Source: Heterodera schachtii (taxonomy: Eukaryota > Nematoda > Chromadorea > Rhabditida > Heteroderidae). Taken from it: a stretch of DNA of 64,000 nucleotides. Both the position numbers and the translations under genes were made by a program. Every line of letters begins with the position of its first letter. The first letter of the stretch is position 1. Shown in pieces: positions 19,764-29,798 of the stretch. The notes below the pieces were generated by a model that worked only from the letters and a program-made list of their open reading frames with translations, did no database searches and was not told the origin of the DNA. The stretch lies in the NCBI GenBank assembly GCA_023374025.1, contig SIJG01000011.1:189275-253274 (forward strand). Direction: 5' to 3'.

Positions 19764-22700
19764 ATGGAAGAAACTGAAATTCAATCACCACCGCCACCAC
19801 CACAATTGACGACACACAACAACAACAATAATGCTATTATTGTTAATGATAATGTTAATGATGATGATGGTTTTGACAAAATTGACCCAACCCAACAACA
19901 AACACCGCCCCCAACCCAACAACATGGGTCACCACCACCGACAACACAAATCATCACATCACAGCGACAGAAACCCAAATTGTTGCACGACGGTATGCTC
20001 TATGTTCGGCACAAACTCAGTACCAGCAAAGAGATCAAATTTTGGCGTTGCGAGTTCTTCAATTCACGCATCGTCAAGTGCCGGGGTCCAACACAAAAAT
20101 TAATTTTACCGTTTTTTTTCAAATTTTTGGCAATGGTAATAGTAAAGTTTATCCCCCCCCCTTTTTTCGAAAATTTTTTTTTGGTTTTCAAGAGTCATGA
20201 AAACACGCCTACGTGGGTTTCTGGGTCGCTGAACACGAATCCGGCATCCGTTTCGACCAATTCCGAACCCCGGACCCAAATTCGAATAAAAATTCGAAAA
20301 TTCAAATTTTTTTAATTTCACATTTTTGTTTCAACTTTGATTAAATACATGGAAACGAACTAAAAATCATTAGTACTTCAATAAAAAGTCATTTAAAACA
20401 ATTTAAGGTTAGAAAACGGAAAATTGAAAAATTTGAATTTTCGACTTTTTGTTCGAATTTGGGTCCGGGGTTCGGAATTGGTCGAAATGGATGCCGGATT
20501 CGTGTTCAGCGACCCAGAAAACCCATGTAGACGTGTTTTCATGACTTTTAAAAACCAAAAAAAAATTTTCGAAAAAAGGGGGGGATAAACTTTACTATTA
20601 CCGTAAAGGCTTTGTGGTTTCTGCGAAAAAAAATTTATAAGAAATTTTTCTTGGCTAAAAATGCACTGATCACGAATCTGAACTCGTTGATCCAATAGTT
20701 TGGGCAGTTCATCATATTGACAGCAAAATGCATGTTGATTCAAATTGCGTAAAACAACCCGCAGCCAAAAGAAATTGAACCCCAGAGACCCCGCTTCATA
20801 AGACCCCTAAAGGGGGTCAATAATTAAATTTCCCTACATTCTTGAAAATATAGACAAATTGCAAAAACTGAATTCAGATTCGTAATCAGCGCATTTTTAG
20901 GCTAGAAAATGTGCTGCATGCTTATAAATTTAAAAATTTATTTCCCGCAAAAACCACAAAATTTTGCCATTGCCAAATTTTTTAAAATAAATTTTTGTTT
21001 GGCATTATGTCTCTCGTCTCGTTTGTGATTGTTGCTGTTTAAATACAGGACGTCTTCACACCGATCTACACAACAACCCGGTACGTCAGCTGGGCGAGCA
21101 CACATGCTCATCAAGCGCGGCACGGGTGGAACGGTTGCGCATTGTCAGCAACATTCGCAAGCGTGCGCTGGTCACGGGCGAAGACCCGGCAACCATTCGA
21201 GCCAATGAACTGATGAACGTGCCGGATGCGGTGTTGTCCGTGATGCCAAGCAAAAGTGCCACAAAAAAGGTGCAGTTTTGCTCAACTCCGAACACCCCCA
21301 TATTTAGTATCATTTTGAGTTTGGTACTATTTGCAAATCAAAAATTTTTTTTTTGAAAATCAATAAAAAAAACTATAGGGGGTGGAAGAAACTTTTGTTT
21401 CGACCTATTGTAAGTGTTCGGGTCAGGGAATTGGACTCGGTTCATTGCCAGTTTCAGAATTAAGCCAAAAAAAAAATTGGACAAAACACCGAAGGGTAAA
21501 ATCAAAAATAGATTTCTTGTCAAAAAAACTATTAAAAAAAAAAAAAAAAATAAAAAATCCTTTATATGAAAAAAATTCTAGGGGTTTTCTGAAAAATTAT
21601 TAATTAAAAAAATTGTTTTCCGCGGGAAATGAATTGTACCCGAAATGAAAAAAAACAGTTTATTAGACCTATTACTTATTGTTTATAGCTGATTCAACGA
21701 GCTCGCCATGAAATAAATGAAGCGCCCCCAGTTCCCAACCAATTGTGCAACTTGGAAATCCCAAAGGCGTATCAGGTGGAGGAAAAAAATCGAAAAAAGT
21801 TAAAAATTTCCGGGTTTTCCCCATATTTCCAGGTCTACAAGCATAGCGAGGACAGTGAGGAGCAATTCTTATTGGCTGATTCTGGGGTGTACAAGGAGGA
21901 GGGACTTCCTGGTGATCAGAGGTGCGGAAAAGGGAACGGATGAATGGCCCCGCCTTTTATTTAACCCCAAATCCGAGGCAAAATCAATGCCATCCGGTCA
22001 TAGACCCGATGAAAATAGATATGATTTTGATTAGGTTTTTTCAAAAATTGTTGTCTTCATAGAGGTGGGCATGCATTAAAAAAAATTCGCCAGAGAAATG
22101 TAGGGAAATTTTTTTTTTTTTCAATTTGGCAAAATTTTGGCTCTGCTGAGGGTTGAAGGAGGGGGAAAATCGCAAATTTTATTTCAAACTTGATCAGAGA
22201 TGCAAAACAAATGTTATAATATTAGTGAACAGCGCCTTTAAAGCGCCCAATTATAAATTTAAAACATTTTTTTTTTGGGGTGGGTGGTGCGCAAATTAAC
22301 CCGGAAATGCCATAATTTTTTGCCGTAATATTACAGAATTTTGATATTTGGACGTGCCTCTTCCGCTGAATGGTGTGACCAAATGCAGCACATTTATGCG
22401 GACGGCACCTTCAACATTGCACAGCCATTCTTCACTCAACTTTACGTTTTATTGTCGAGGTGGGGTGGTGATAATCGAGTACAGCTCGTCCCCTGCCCCT
22501 TCCCCATTAAAAACCGCAAGAAATCTTTTTTTAAAATATTACTAAAAAATTTAATTAAAAAATGTTTTTTTTTGTTTAATTTTATCGCGGGGAAACATCG
22601 AGAATTTACGAAAAAATCTAAAATTTTACTAAAAATTGGAAAAAAAAATTGCTCGAGGGGGAACCATAGTAAGTGGGGGGGGGGATGTAGTGCCACCGTG

Positions 22701-24959
22701 ATGGTCGTCAAGCAAAAATGCCGAATTCAATTACCTAATTGCTACCTAATTAGCCACATAATTCACTCATTCCCATTATTTTTTATTAGACACGGCGAAT
22801 GGGTGTTCCCCGTCTGCTACGTGCTGTTGACCGCCAAAACGCAGGAGTCCTATGAGCGCATGTTTGACCTGTTGCAACAGTGTTGGCCCACATTTAAGCC
22901 CCGTGCCGCGTCCATCGACTGCGAGCAGGGCATGGTTGGTGCCATGTTGAGCCGCCATCCCCAGTGCAGCATCCATTTCGGACTGTTCCATGTGGTGCGC
23001 AACATGAAGCGGCAGTTGGGCGAACAAAGCCTGCTTCAGGTAGTAGTTGGACTGATGCAAAAACGAACGGCCGTTTTGGCGAGACGTTCAAGACGGAATT
23101 TATGGGGACAGGACACAAAGTCTCGCCGCCCGAAGTCTCGCTGATTGTGAGACAAAATCCTTCCACCGAATTTTTTAAAAAAAATCTTAGAAATTTTTTT
23201 CTAAGAAATTTTAAAGAAAAAAAGAAAAATTTTTCTTGAATTTTCTAAAATTTATGGTGAATTACTAGTTTTTTCAAAAAAATTTCCAAAATAGCTTGAA
23301 ATTTTCCTGGAAAAAAAATTTAATCTAAATTTTTTCTTGTAAATTCCTGTAAAAAATTTTATTTCAGATTTTTATTGAAAGGGTTTCATTGTGAAAAAAA
23401 CCGGCGACGAGATTATGTCTCGGCGAGATTTGGGCGGCGAGATTTTGGGGATGCACCCGAATTTATCCACACCCAAAAAGGGGGCAACCAATTTGCAGAT
23501 GTACAAGACGGACCCCGTGTTTGCGGAGACGGCACGAACGATTACATCGTTGGCATTCGTACCAGTTGAAGACCTGATGCCGGCATTGGCCGCATTGGAA
23601 ACCTTTTTGCCGGACCCACTTCAGGGCGTACTTGACTGGTCAGTCAGTCAATTAGAAGGCGAAAAACTTTGGCGCGCGCATTCCGATTCATTCAAACCGC
23701 GCGGATTGGGTTTTTGGCACTTTTGTTTGTACGGTTGCGCGCGTTCCTTTTTTTGGCAAATTTAATTCAAATTGTGGCGCCGTTCATTTTGGCACAATTA
23801 TACTGATAAATGAATACACTGCGTTTCTGCCCGCTGGTGCCCCCCCCCCCACCCTCCCCGAATATATTTTTTTAAATTTTCAATTAAAAATTCTCAGCGA
23901 TTTTTCTGTTTTTTTTTTGAAATTAAAAAAAAATCCGGTGGAGAGGGGGTTGGAACGAGCTGCTCCCGTGAATAAAATGCTTGTTGTCAAAACAGGTTTG
24001 TGATCAACTACATTGGCCGTCCCCGCTTCGATGGTTCACGCTCGCAGCCCACCTTCCCGCCTGAACAATGGAGTGTGCATCAACGGGTGCTGGAACATGT
24101 GGACTGGACCAACAATGCCGTCATCACATTCCATCGCCGACTGCAGGGCCGGCTGGCCACCGGGTGCATCAATCAGGTGCGGTTTTGAACGGCATGCTCA
24201 TGACTTTATGGGACATGCCCCCAAAACCCTGGCCATGCCCGTAACCAATTGGGAAGTGTTGGGGGAGGAGTGCACAATGCTGGACCACTAATTCTCTTAA
24301 ATTTTTTCAAAATTTGGTCGAAAATATTAAAATCGAGCGTTTTGTGCCAAAATCTAAAATCCCGGGGCGGGGCAATTTTTTTAGTATTACGAAATGTTTG
24401 ATCACAAGATCACAACTTTCTCTAGACTTCTAATTCTCCTCAACATTTGCCAATATTGGGCGTATTTTTGGCGGCGCTATCCAGTTTGGTCATTAATTTT
24501 TTGGCACTATTTGGCCATTTCTTTTTGGCACTGTCCAATTTGGCCATTTCTTTCTTGGCACTGTCCAATTTGGCCATTTCTTTCTTGGCACTGTCGAATT
24601 TGGCCATTTCTTTTTTGGCACTATCCAATTTGGCCATTTCCTCCCCCCCCCCCCCCACACTTCACGCCATGCTTTCCTTTAAGACACTTTGGCGCTTTGT
24701 TGACATGGTGCGCAAGGAGCAACGGGTGGTGGACGCGGAATTTGCGCGCTTCGTTTCCGGCGAAGAGCCGCCCGCGCGGCCCCGTAAAAGTCTGAACGCG
24801 GACGAACGCATTGTGCGCCTGGTCCAAAGCTTTGCCAACATGAACAGTGTGGCGGCACTGCCAAATGCGCACCATTACGCGGCACGGCCGCCCCAAAACC
24901 CGAACACAATCATCGAATTTCTGATCGCCATGTCACGCAATTACGGGGCCGAACTTTGA
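19764..24959 (+). CDS. FLYWCH zinc-finger plus MULE-type transposase-domain protein
   Basis: Nine exons, all phases consistent: 19764-20085, 21049-21269, 21689-21775, 21833-21888, 22337-22459, 22790-23039, 23499-23638, 23996-24176, 24684-24959. They total 551 codons plus TGA, so the gene looks intact. The N-terminus is P/Q/N-rich. The FLYWCH finger spans residues about 75-130 (GMLYVRHK, FWRCEF, IVKCRGRLH, GEHTC). The MULE transposase core follows: ILIFGRASSAEWC, IYADGTFN (first catalytic Asp), IDCEQGMVGAM (second Asp), CSIHFGLFHVVRNMKRQLG (CxxH-type motif), and a C-terminal LWRFVDMVRKEQ segment. The family is either active Mutator-like transposons or domesticated DNA-binding regulators; the many introns and lack of visible TIRs at the gene ends favour domestication or an old insertion. 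Intron 1 contains a foldback element and intron 8 a minisatellite. Confidence 0.93.
20131..20606. mobile_element. Foldback (long inverted repeat) element
   Basis: Two arms of about 190 bp are almost perfect inverse copies: 'ggtaatagtaaagtttatcc ... ccggacccaaattcgaa' (20131-20300) and its complement (20440-20606), around a loop of about 130 bp. Each arm holds GAACACGAATCCGGCATCC. A single, older copy of one arm segment is at 18722-18790. It lies in intron 1 of the FLYWCH-MULE gene. Confidence 0.9.
24515..24645. repeat. 30-bp minisatellite, about four to five copies
   Basis: The unit 'ttggcactgtccaatttgg', then 'ccatttcttt', is repeated with few changes inside the last intron of the FLYWCH-MULE gene. 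It is followed by a C run and the 24684 exon acceptor. Confidence 0.9.
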
Positions 24960-25650
24960 AGAACACAACGAAACCGAGAATTTGATTTATGTCTAACGGG
25001 AGCTGCTTGTCCACCCCCCCCCCCCCCTTACCTCGAGAAAATTTTCAGGAAAAAAAAATTCAAAATTTTAAGAGCAAGTTTTTTTAAAAAATCGGTTTTT
25101 GGGAAATTTCTAAAAATTTTGTAATTCAAAAAAATTCTCGGGAAGGGGGGAACGTAATGCACCCGTGTCCAGCAGTTTCCACCAGTTGATTTGATCAATC
25201 GGACAGAGAATTTGTTTGTTTGTTTTTTGCCATTTCAATGTTATGTTTTGGCATCCGCGCACTCCCATTTTAGCAGTTTTTCTTGGATTTAATTATGAAA
25301 TTACTAATTTGTTTCAACTGTTCAAATTGTCGTCGTTTTGTGTGTTTATTTACCTTATATTTATTTGTCAACATTGTGTAGCCAAATTGGTAGAGAAATG
25401 AGGCAAAAAAAAAAAAATGAATTAAAAGAAATGAAAATTTGAACGGGTTTAATTTAAGAAAAATTCAAGAACTTTTCTGTAACCAATCGGCCACAAAACA
25501 GAAAAAAAACCATCAAATTGCATCGAATGAAAAATTTGTTAATTATTTAGGGGGTCCAATTTGCGGCGCCCCTCCCCCCATTCACTTTATACATTTTTTG
25601 TGCGTTATTTTTATTACCTATTTTAAAACTTAAATTTATTTGTAATTTTT
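24960..25650. other. Spacer with a C-run/G-run bounded repeat
   Basis: The + strand gene ends at 24959 and the - strand gene ends about 25651. Between them lies a repeat from a C run (25013-25027) through an A/T-rich body to a G-rich end and 'gtaatgcacccgtg' (25145-25168). Similar C-run/AT/G-run units occur in introns near 4120-4330, 7755-8020, 22480-22710, 23835-23975 and 33395-33485. No gene seen. Confidence 0.5.
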
Positions 25651-28600
25651 TCAAAAATAATAAAAATTTGTGGCCCAACAATTAATTCCTCCCACCTGTT
25701 TCCAATATTGTTGAATGTGCAGTTGAAGTGTTGGCAACCGTCCACCGACCAAAAACAATTCAGGTGCCCACAACGCGCACTTAAAAACGGTGGTTTATTT
25801 TTACCAATTATTGCAAATGGATGGGTTTTATCACTATCAATCGGTCAGTTAGTTTCACGCGTAAAAATTTCTTTTTTCACACGTAAAAATTCTTTAAAAA
25901 TATGAGTAAAATACACAATTTTCAGGAATTTCTTAAAAAAAAAACCAAGCGGTCCAGCAGGCCAGGGACAGTCCCTAAATTTAGGAGTCGGCTGGGATTT
26001 GGGTGATGTAAAAATTTTGGGTAGTAGGAAAATATCCCATGGGTTTGTTTATTGCTTTTTTTCATGGGTCTTAATGACGAAACGGGAATTTTTTTTTTTT
26101 GAAATTTTATACGAAATGGAAGAAATTTACTAATTTTTCGCCATTTTCACTAATTTTTATTGAAACTCTCTCCGCCCTTACATCGCCATGAAGCCAAATG
26201 TCCAGTGAGCCTTGGACACCACTTTTAGCTGTTGCTGAACGACGACGCTTTGGCGAACTGTTTTTGTGTTTTGGCACTTTGTTGGAAGAATTTGAATTTG
26301 TTGCATTGTTCGCTTTCGGCTCGCCCTTTGAATGATGGTGGACTCGATGAACGGCGGAAGTCGTCACGGAAGAATTTGGCTGAAATTTTTTTTTTTTTTT
26401 TTTTAATTTTGTAACGGATAATTTAAAAAGTATTGGCGATTTTTTCAATTTCCAATTTTTGACAAATATATTTTTGTAATTTTATTGGATTGTCTCTTAT
26501 TTGTCCAGTTTTATAGGGAGCAGCTTGGTTCCACCAGCCGTTTTTTGTTTTTTAAATCCTATGATGAATTACTGTTTTTCAAAAAAATTTTCCAAAAATT
26601 CGCAAACATTTTCTTGAAATTTTCTTACAAAAATCTTTCGGGAGGGGGTGAGGGAAACATGGTGAACCATTAATGGAGGGTACACTCCAAAACGTCGCCG
26701 CCGAAACGTCGCCGGACAAAATAAATAAATAATTTTCAAAATCTCAAGAAAACTTATAAGTATTTTAGCTTTTTGAAAATCTAAGTTTAATAAAAACTAA
26801 AGTTGCTGAATTTCCAAAAAAAAAAAACCAAAAAACTTGAAACAATTTTTTCTTGACAAATTTTTTTTTTTTTGAATTTTCTAGAATTTTTTTCGTGTTA
26901 ACCTAGCTAACTAAATTTTTGACACATTTTTCTAGATTTTTTTTCTAAAATTAGAAAAAAAAATTTGCGGCGACGTTTCGGCGGCGACGTTTTGTCCTGG
27001 TCCCTAATTATGATTCCCCCCTCGCACAAAATTAAAAAAAAATTACAAAAACTAAACAGAAATAAAAAAAAAAATTAGAAATCTAAGAAAAAAAAAACTG
27101 AAAATTTTTTCTGCGTTATTTTTTTGTAATAATTTTTGTCTCTTGAAATTGTCGTTGAGAAACGGGGAAAAATATTATTATTTTGTAACCAGAATATCAA
27201 AATTTCGTAAAAATGTTCACCTCTGCTGGTTCCGATTTGACCATTTTTGTTTGGCAACTCGCCGGCATCGCCAGCAACTCCGCTGGTGGTTGGCACTCCG
27301 ATGAAAGTCGAACAAAATAGGGACCATACAATTCGCCCTAAATTTTGGGGAATTTTAGAAAGTAGAGGCATGAAAAGAAATATTTTATGTATTTTTTTCG
27401 TTTTTTCTTAAATTTATTTAGGCAAAAGTTTCTAGAATTATGCTAGGGATGTAAAAAAAAATTTTTTTTTTTTTTGATTTTCTTTCCACGATTTTTATCT
27501 CCTCGACGATGACCTTTGGCGGTTCAGTGCCTTCCCATGAAAATTTTTAACGAAAATTGGGTGATTTTACTAAAATTTTTGCTAGGTATGCTTAAATTTT
27601 CTCGGCAGTATAATTAAATTGTTTTTAACTTTTCAAAAGTTTTTTTTTTTAAATTCAGCTAACAAAATAATGCAAAGTTGTGGAAATGTTGGTTGTGTCG
27701 CTGACCTGTTCGTCCGCAAATGAAGGTTTTAAACAGAACGCACAAAGCCAATTGCTGGCCACCAAATCGTCCGGAGGCTCGGGCTGAAATTGTTGAAAAC
27801 CATACAAAAAATTCAGAAAAAGCAATCAAAATTAAAAATAAAGGAGCCAAACTAAAATTTCGGCTAATTCCGAACCCAAAAGTTGAACCAAAAGGCTAGG
27901 CAAAAATTTAAAAAAAAATTCCAGGTCCAGGCCTGGACCCAGGCCATGTGACAATTCCTGGCCCTGGATTTTTGTCCAGGAAATCCAGTTCCAAGGTCCA
28001 ACAGAGAACTAAGGTCCAGGCTTTTTCAAAATGTTGGGCTCTCTACCTGCAACATTCGGTTGAGGTGGGCCTCGGTGGACCGTGCCATCATCCGCGCATA
28101 ACTTGAGGGTTGAAAAATTTCGCCTGTGCACGGGTTGAACAGTGCCTCTTTGATGTCATCCTGAACCTTAAAAACAAAATTCGACTTTTTATTGCCAAAT
28201 TAGAAAAAAAAAAAAAAAAAAATTAAAAACCCATTTTCCAAAAAATTCCGCCAAATTTTTTTTTAAATCCATAAAATTTTTCAATATTTGGTTAAATCTG
28301 TTCCAAATCTGTCAGAAATTTCCAATTTTTCCAAGGCGGCGCCTAACCGAACCACTCCTGTTCCACAAAAGTTTTTTGAAAAAATCGCCGCAAAAAAATG
28401 GATTAAAAATGGTACAATAACTATGCACCAAGCCAACCTTCCGTTTGGCGCCATATCTTTGCTGAACCGTCCGGCACATGTCCAATTCGTCCCTGGCCGC
28501 CTCGGAGGACGAGGCGCGCCTTCGCTTTCGGCGTTTTTTGCGCTTTGGCACTCCATTTTTCTGCAAAAAAAAATTGAAAAAATGTTAGCTAACAAACCAA

Positions 28601-28901
28601 AGTCCAAGTTTTTACGGGAAAAATTTTTTTATTTTTTTAGAGAAATAATTTTTTAATTAGGGTCGGAATTTCGTGTTTCCGATTAATTCTGATTTCCGAA
28701 CATTTTTTGGGGCCTCGGAATGCCATCCCTAAAAAATGTTGACTTTGTGAAATGGGTTTTTTTGGTCACCGGACAGAAAAGTACCGGACAGAAAAACAAA
28801 CAACGAACTTCGGCCGCCGCCACACTTTCGGAATTAATATTTTTATTTGCGACAATGTTTTCATCTTTGTCCTCCTCCTCCTCTTTTTGGTGTGCCGACA
28901 T
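25651..28901 (-). CDS. Basic protein with the N-terminal half of a TCF20/RAI1-like extended PHD finger
   Basis: Exons (5' to 3'): 28901-28809, 28560-28438, 28166-28047, 27783-27706, 27337-27221, 26379-26182, 25779-25696 and read-through to TGA at 25651. Every junction is phase 0. The start MSAHQKEEEED is acidic; next comes a nuclear-signal-like KRKKRRKRRR; then a conserved-looking NPCTGEIFQPSSYARMM. The zinc-knuckle part reads NWLCAFC..., GELYGPYF, a basic linker, then DIWLHGD and CALWAPELFLVGGRL. In TCF20/RAI1 proteins (nucleosome-binding regulators) the same order CxxC, LGxLYGPY, WxHxxC opens the extended PHD finger. Here the second half (CxxC..GA..C..H) is not found before the stops, so the finger is truncated, or its last exons are unrecognised. 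The family assignment is from motif order only. The total is about 285 aa. Confidence 0.6.
26685..26999. mobile_element. TIR element with AACGTCGCCG termini
   Basis: The left end reads CCAAAACGTCGCCGCCGAAA and the right end is its inverse ending GACGTTTTGTCCTGG, around about 240 bp of A/T-rich sequence. It lies in the intron between the 27221 and 26379 exons of the - strand gene. The TSD is not clear. Confidence 0.75.
27915..28044. mobile_element. Degenerate CCTGGA-type MITE abutting a splice donor
   Basis: CCTGGA/TCCAGG repeats end in 'ggctttttcaaaatgttgggctctcta', as in the intact 30382-30517 copy, directly beside the exon ending at 28047. On the gene's strand the donor GTAGAGAG is formed by the element's TAGAGA terminus. 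Confidence 0.6.
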
Positions 28902-29485
28902 TTTTTTTTGAAATTAATAAATAAATAAAAGAATGTACAAAATGGAAAAAATTAATTAGGTAATTAATTAATTCACAAATAAGCGAAAAGGGGGAATTTT
29001 ATTTTTATATGTGATTTAATTTTTATGAGCTAGAGTTCAAAAATTATTTGCATATAAATTTTTTTAAATTGTAGGTAAAATTCCTACAAAATTTCTTCAA
29101 AATGCGTTAAATTTAACCAAAAAATCTCGAAAACTTAATTTCGTTATGAAAAATCATTTTTACTCAGAAAATTAGGTTTTTTTTTTTTTTTGACAATTTT
29201 TTGGTCCTTTTTCAAATGTTTTTTTTGGGTGTGTCAGGCCTTCCACAGTTTAGGAAAAATATTACATGCGCATATCCCTCTTTATGACCAATTAAAAAAT
29301 TGAGAGTGACCATTTACTGAATTTATTCTTCTTGGTTTCAATTTTTTGATGTCTTTAGAAATACTTTCAAAAAAAAAATTACCAAAATTCGATTTCATTT
29401 CATTTAAAATTAACAATTTTCCGCCTTTTAAAAAAACAGCGTAATCAAGTAAAATTAAAAAATTACTAAAATGATAAAAAGTTAT
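28902..29485. other. AT-rich spacer upstream of the basic-protein gene
   Basis: No coding support and no recognisable repeat. It presumably holds the promoter of the - strand gene starting at 28901, but no specific motif can be named. Confidence 0.5.
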
Positions 29486-29566
29486 GACGAGAGTGGGATT
29501 CGAACCCACGCCTCCGAGGAGACTGGTGCCTTAAACCAGCGCCTTAGACCGCTCGGCCATCTCGCC
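29486..29566 (-). tRNA. tRNA-Leu (anticodon AAG)
   Basis: On the minus strand: acceptor GGCGAGA pairs with TCTCGTC; D-arm TGGCCGAGCGGTCTAAGGC; anticodon stem CTGGT/ACCAG around loop TTAAGGC, giving anticodon AAG; long class II variable arm (TCTCCTCGGAGGC); T-arm GTGGG-TTCGAAT-CCCAC. The 81-nt length and long variable arm fit leucine tRNA. Both A and B boxes are intact, so it should be functional. Confidence 0.97.
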
Positions 29567-29798
29567 ACTGAAGTGCACCATTTAAAAAAATTATTTAAGA
29601 GCAAAATAATGAGACCATTCCTTGAATTTTTTTTCTACAATCAAATTTAATTACATCAATTATTTAATTACATCACTTAAAATCACCACACATAAAACTT
29701 TTATTTGCACAAATAAAGAATATATTTGGGTATTATTCATTTAATTCCATTAAAATTTAATTAAATTATTGATTAATTAAATATTGTAAATTCCATTT
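29567..29798. other. Short AT-rich spacer
   Basis: Nothing recognisable lies between the tRNA-Leu and the stop codon of the galectin-repeat gene. Confidence 0.4.

Noticed and set aside
22341..23144. 267-codon continuous reading frame
   Set aside because: It is read-through of two FLYWCH-MULE exons plus the intron between them (22460-22789) and sequence after the 23039 donor; the spliced model keeps the domain intact.
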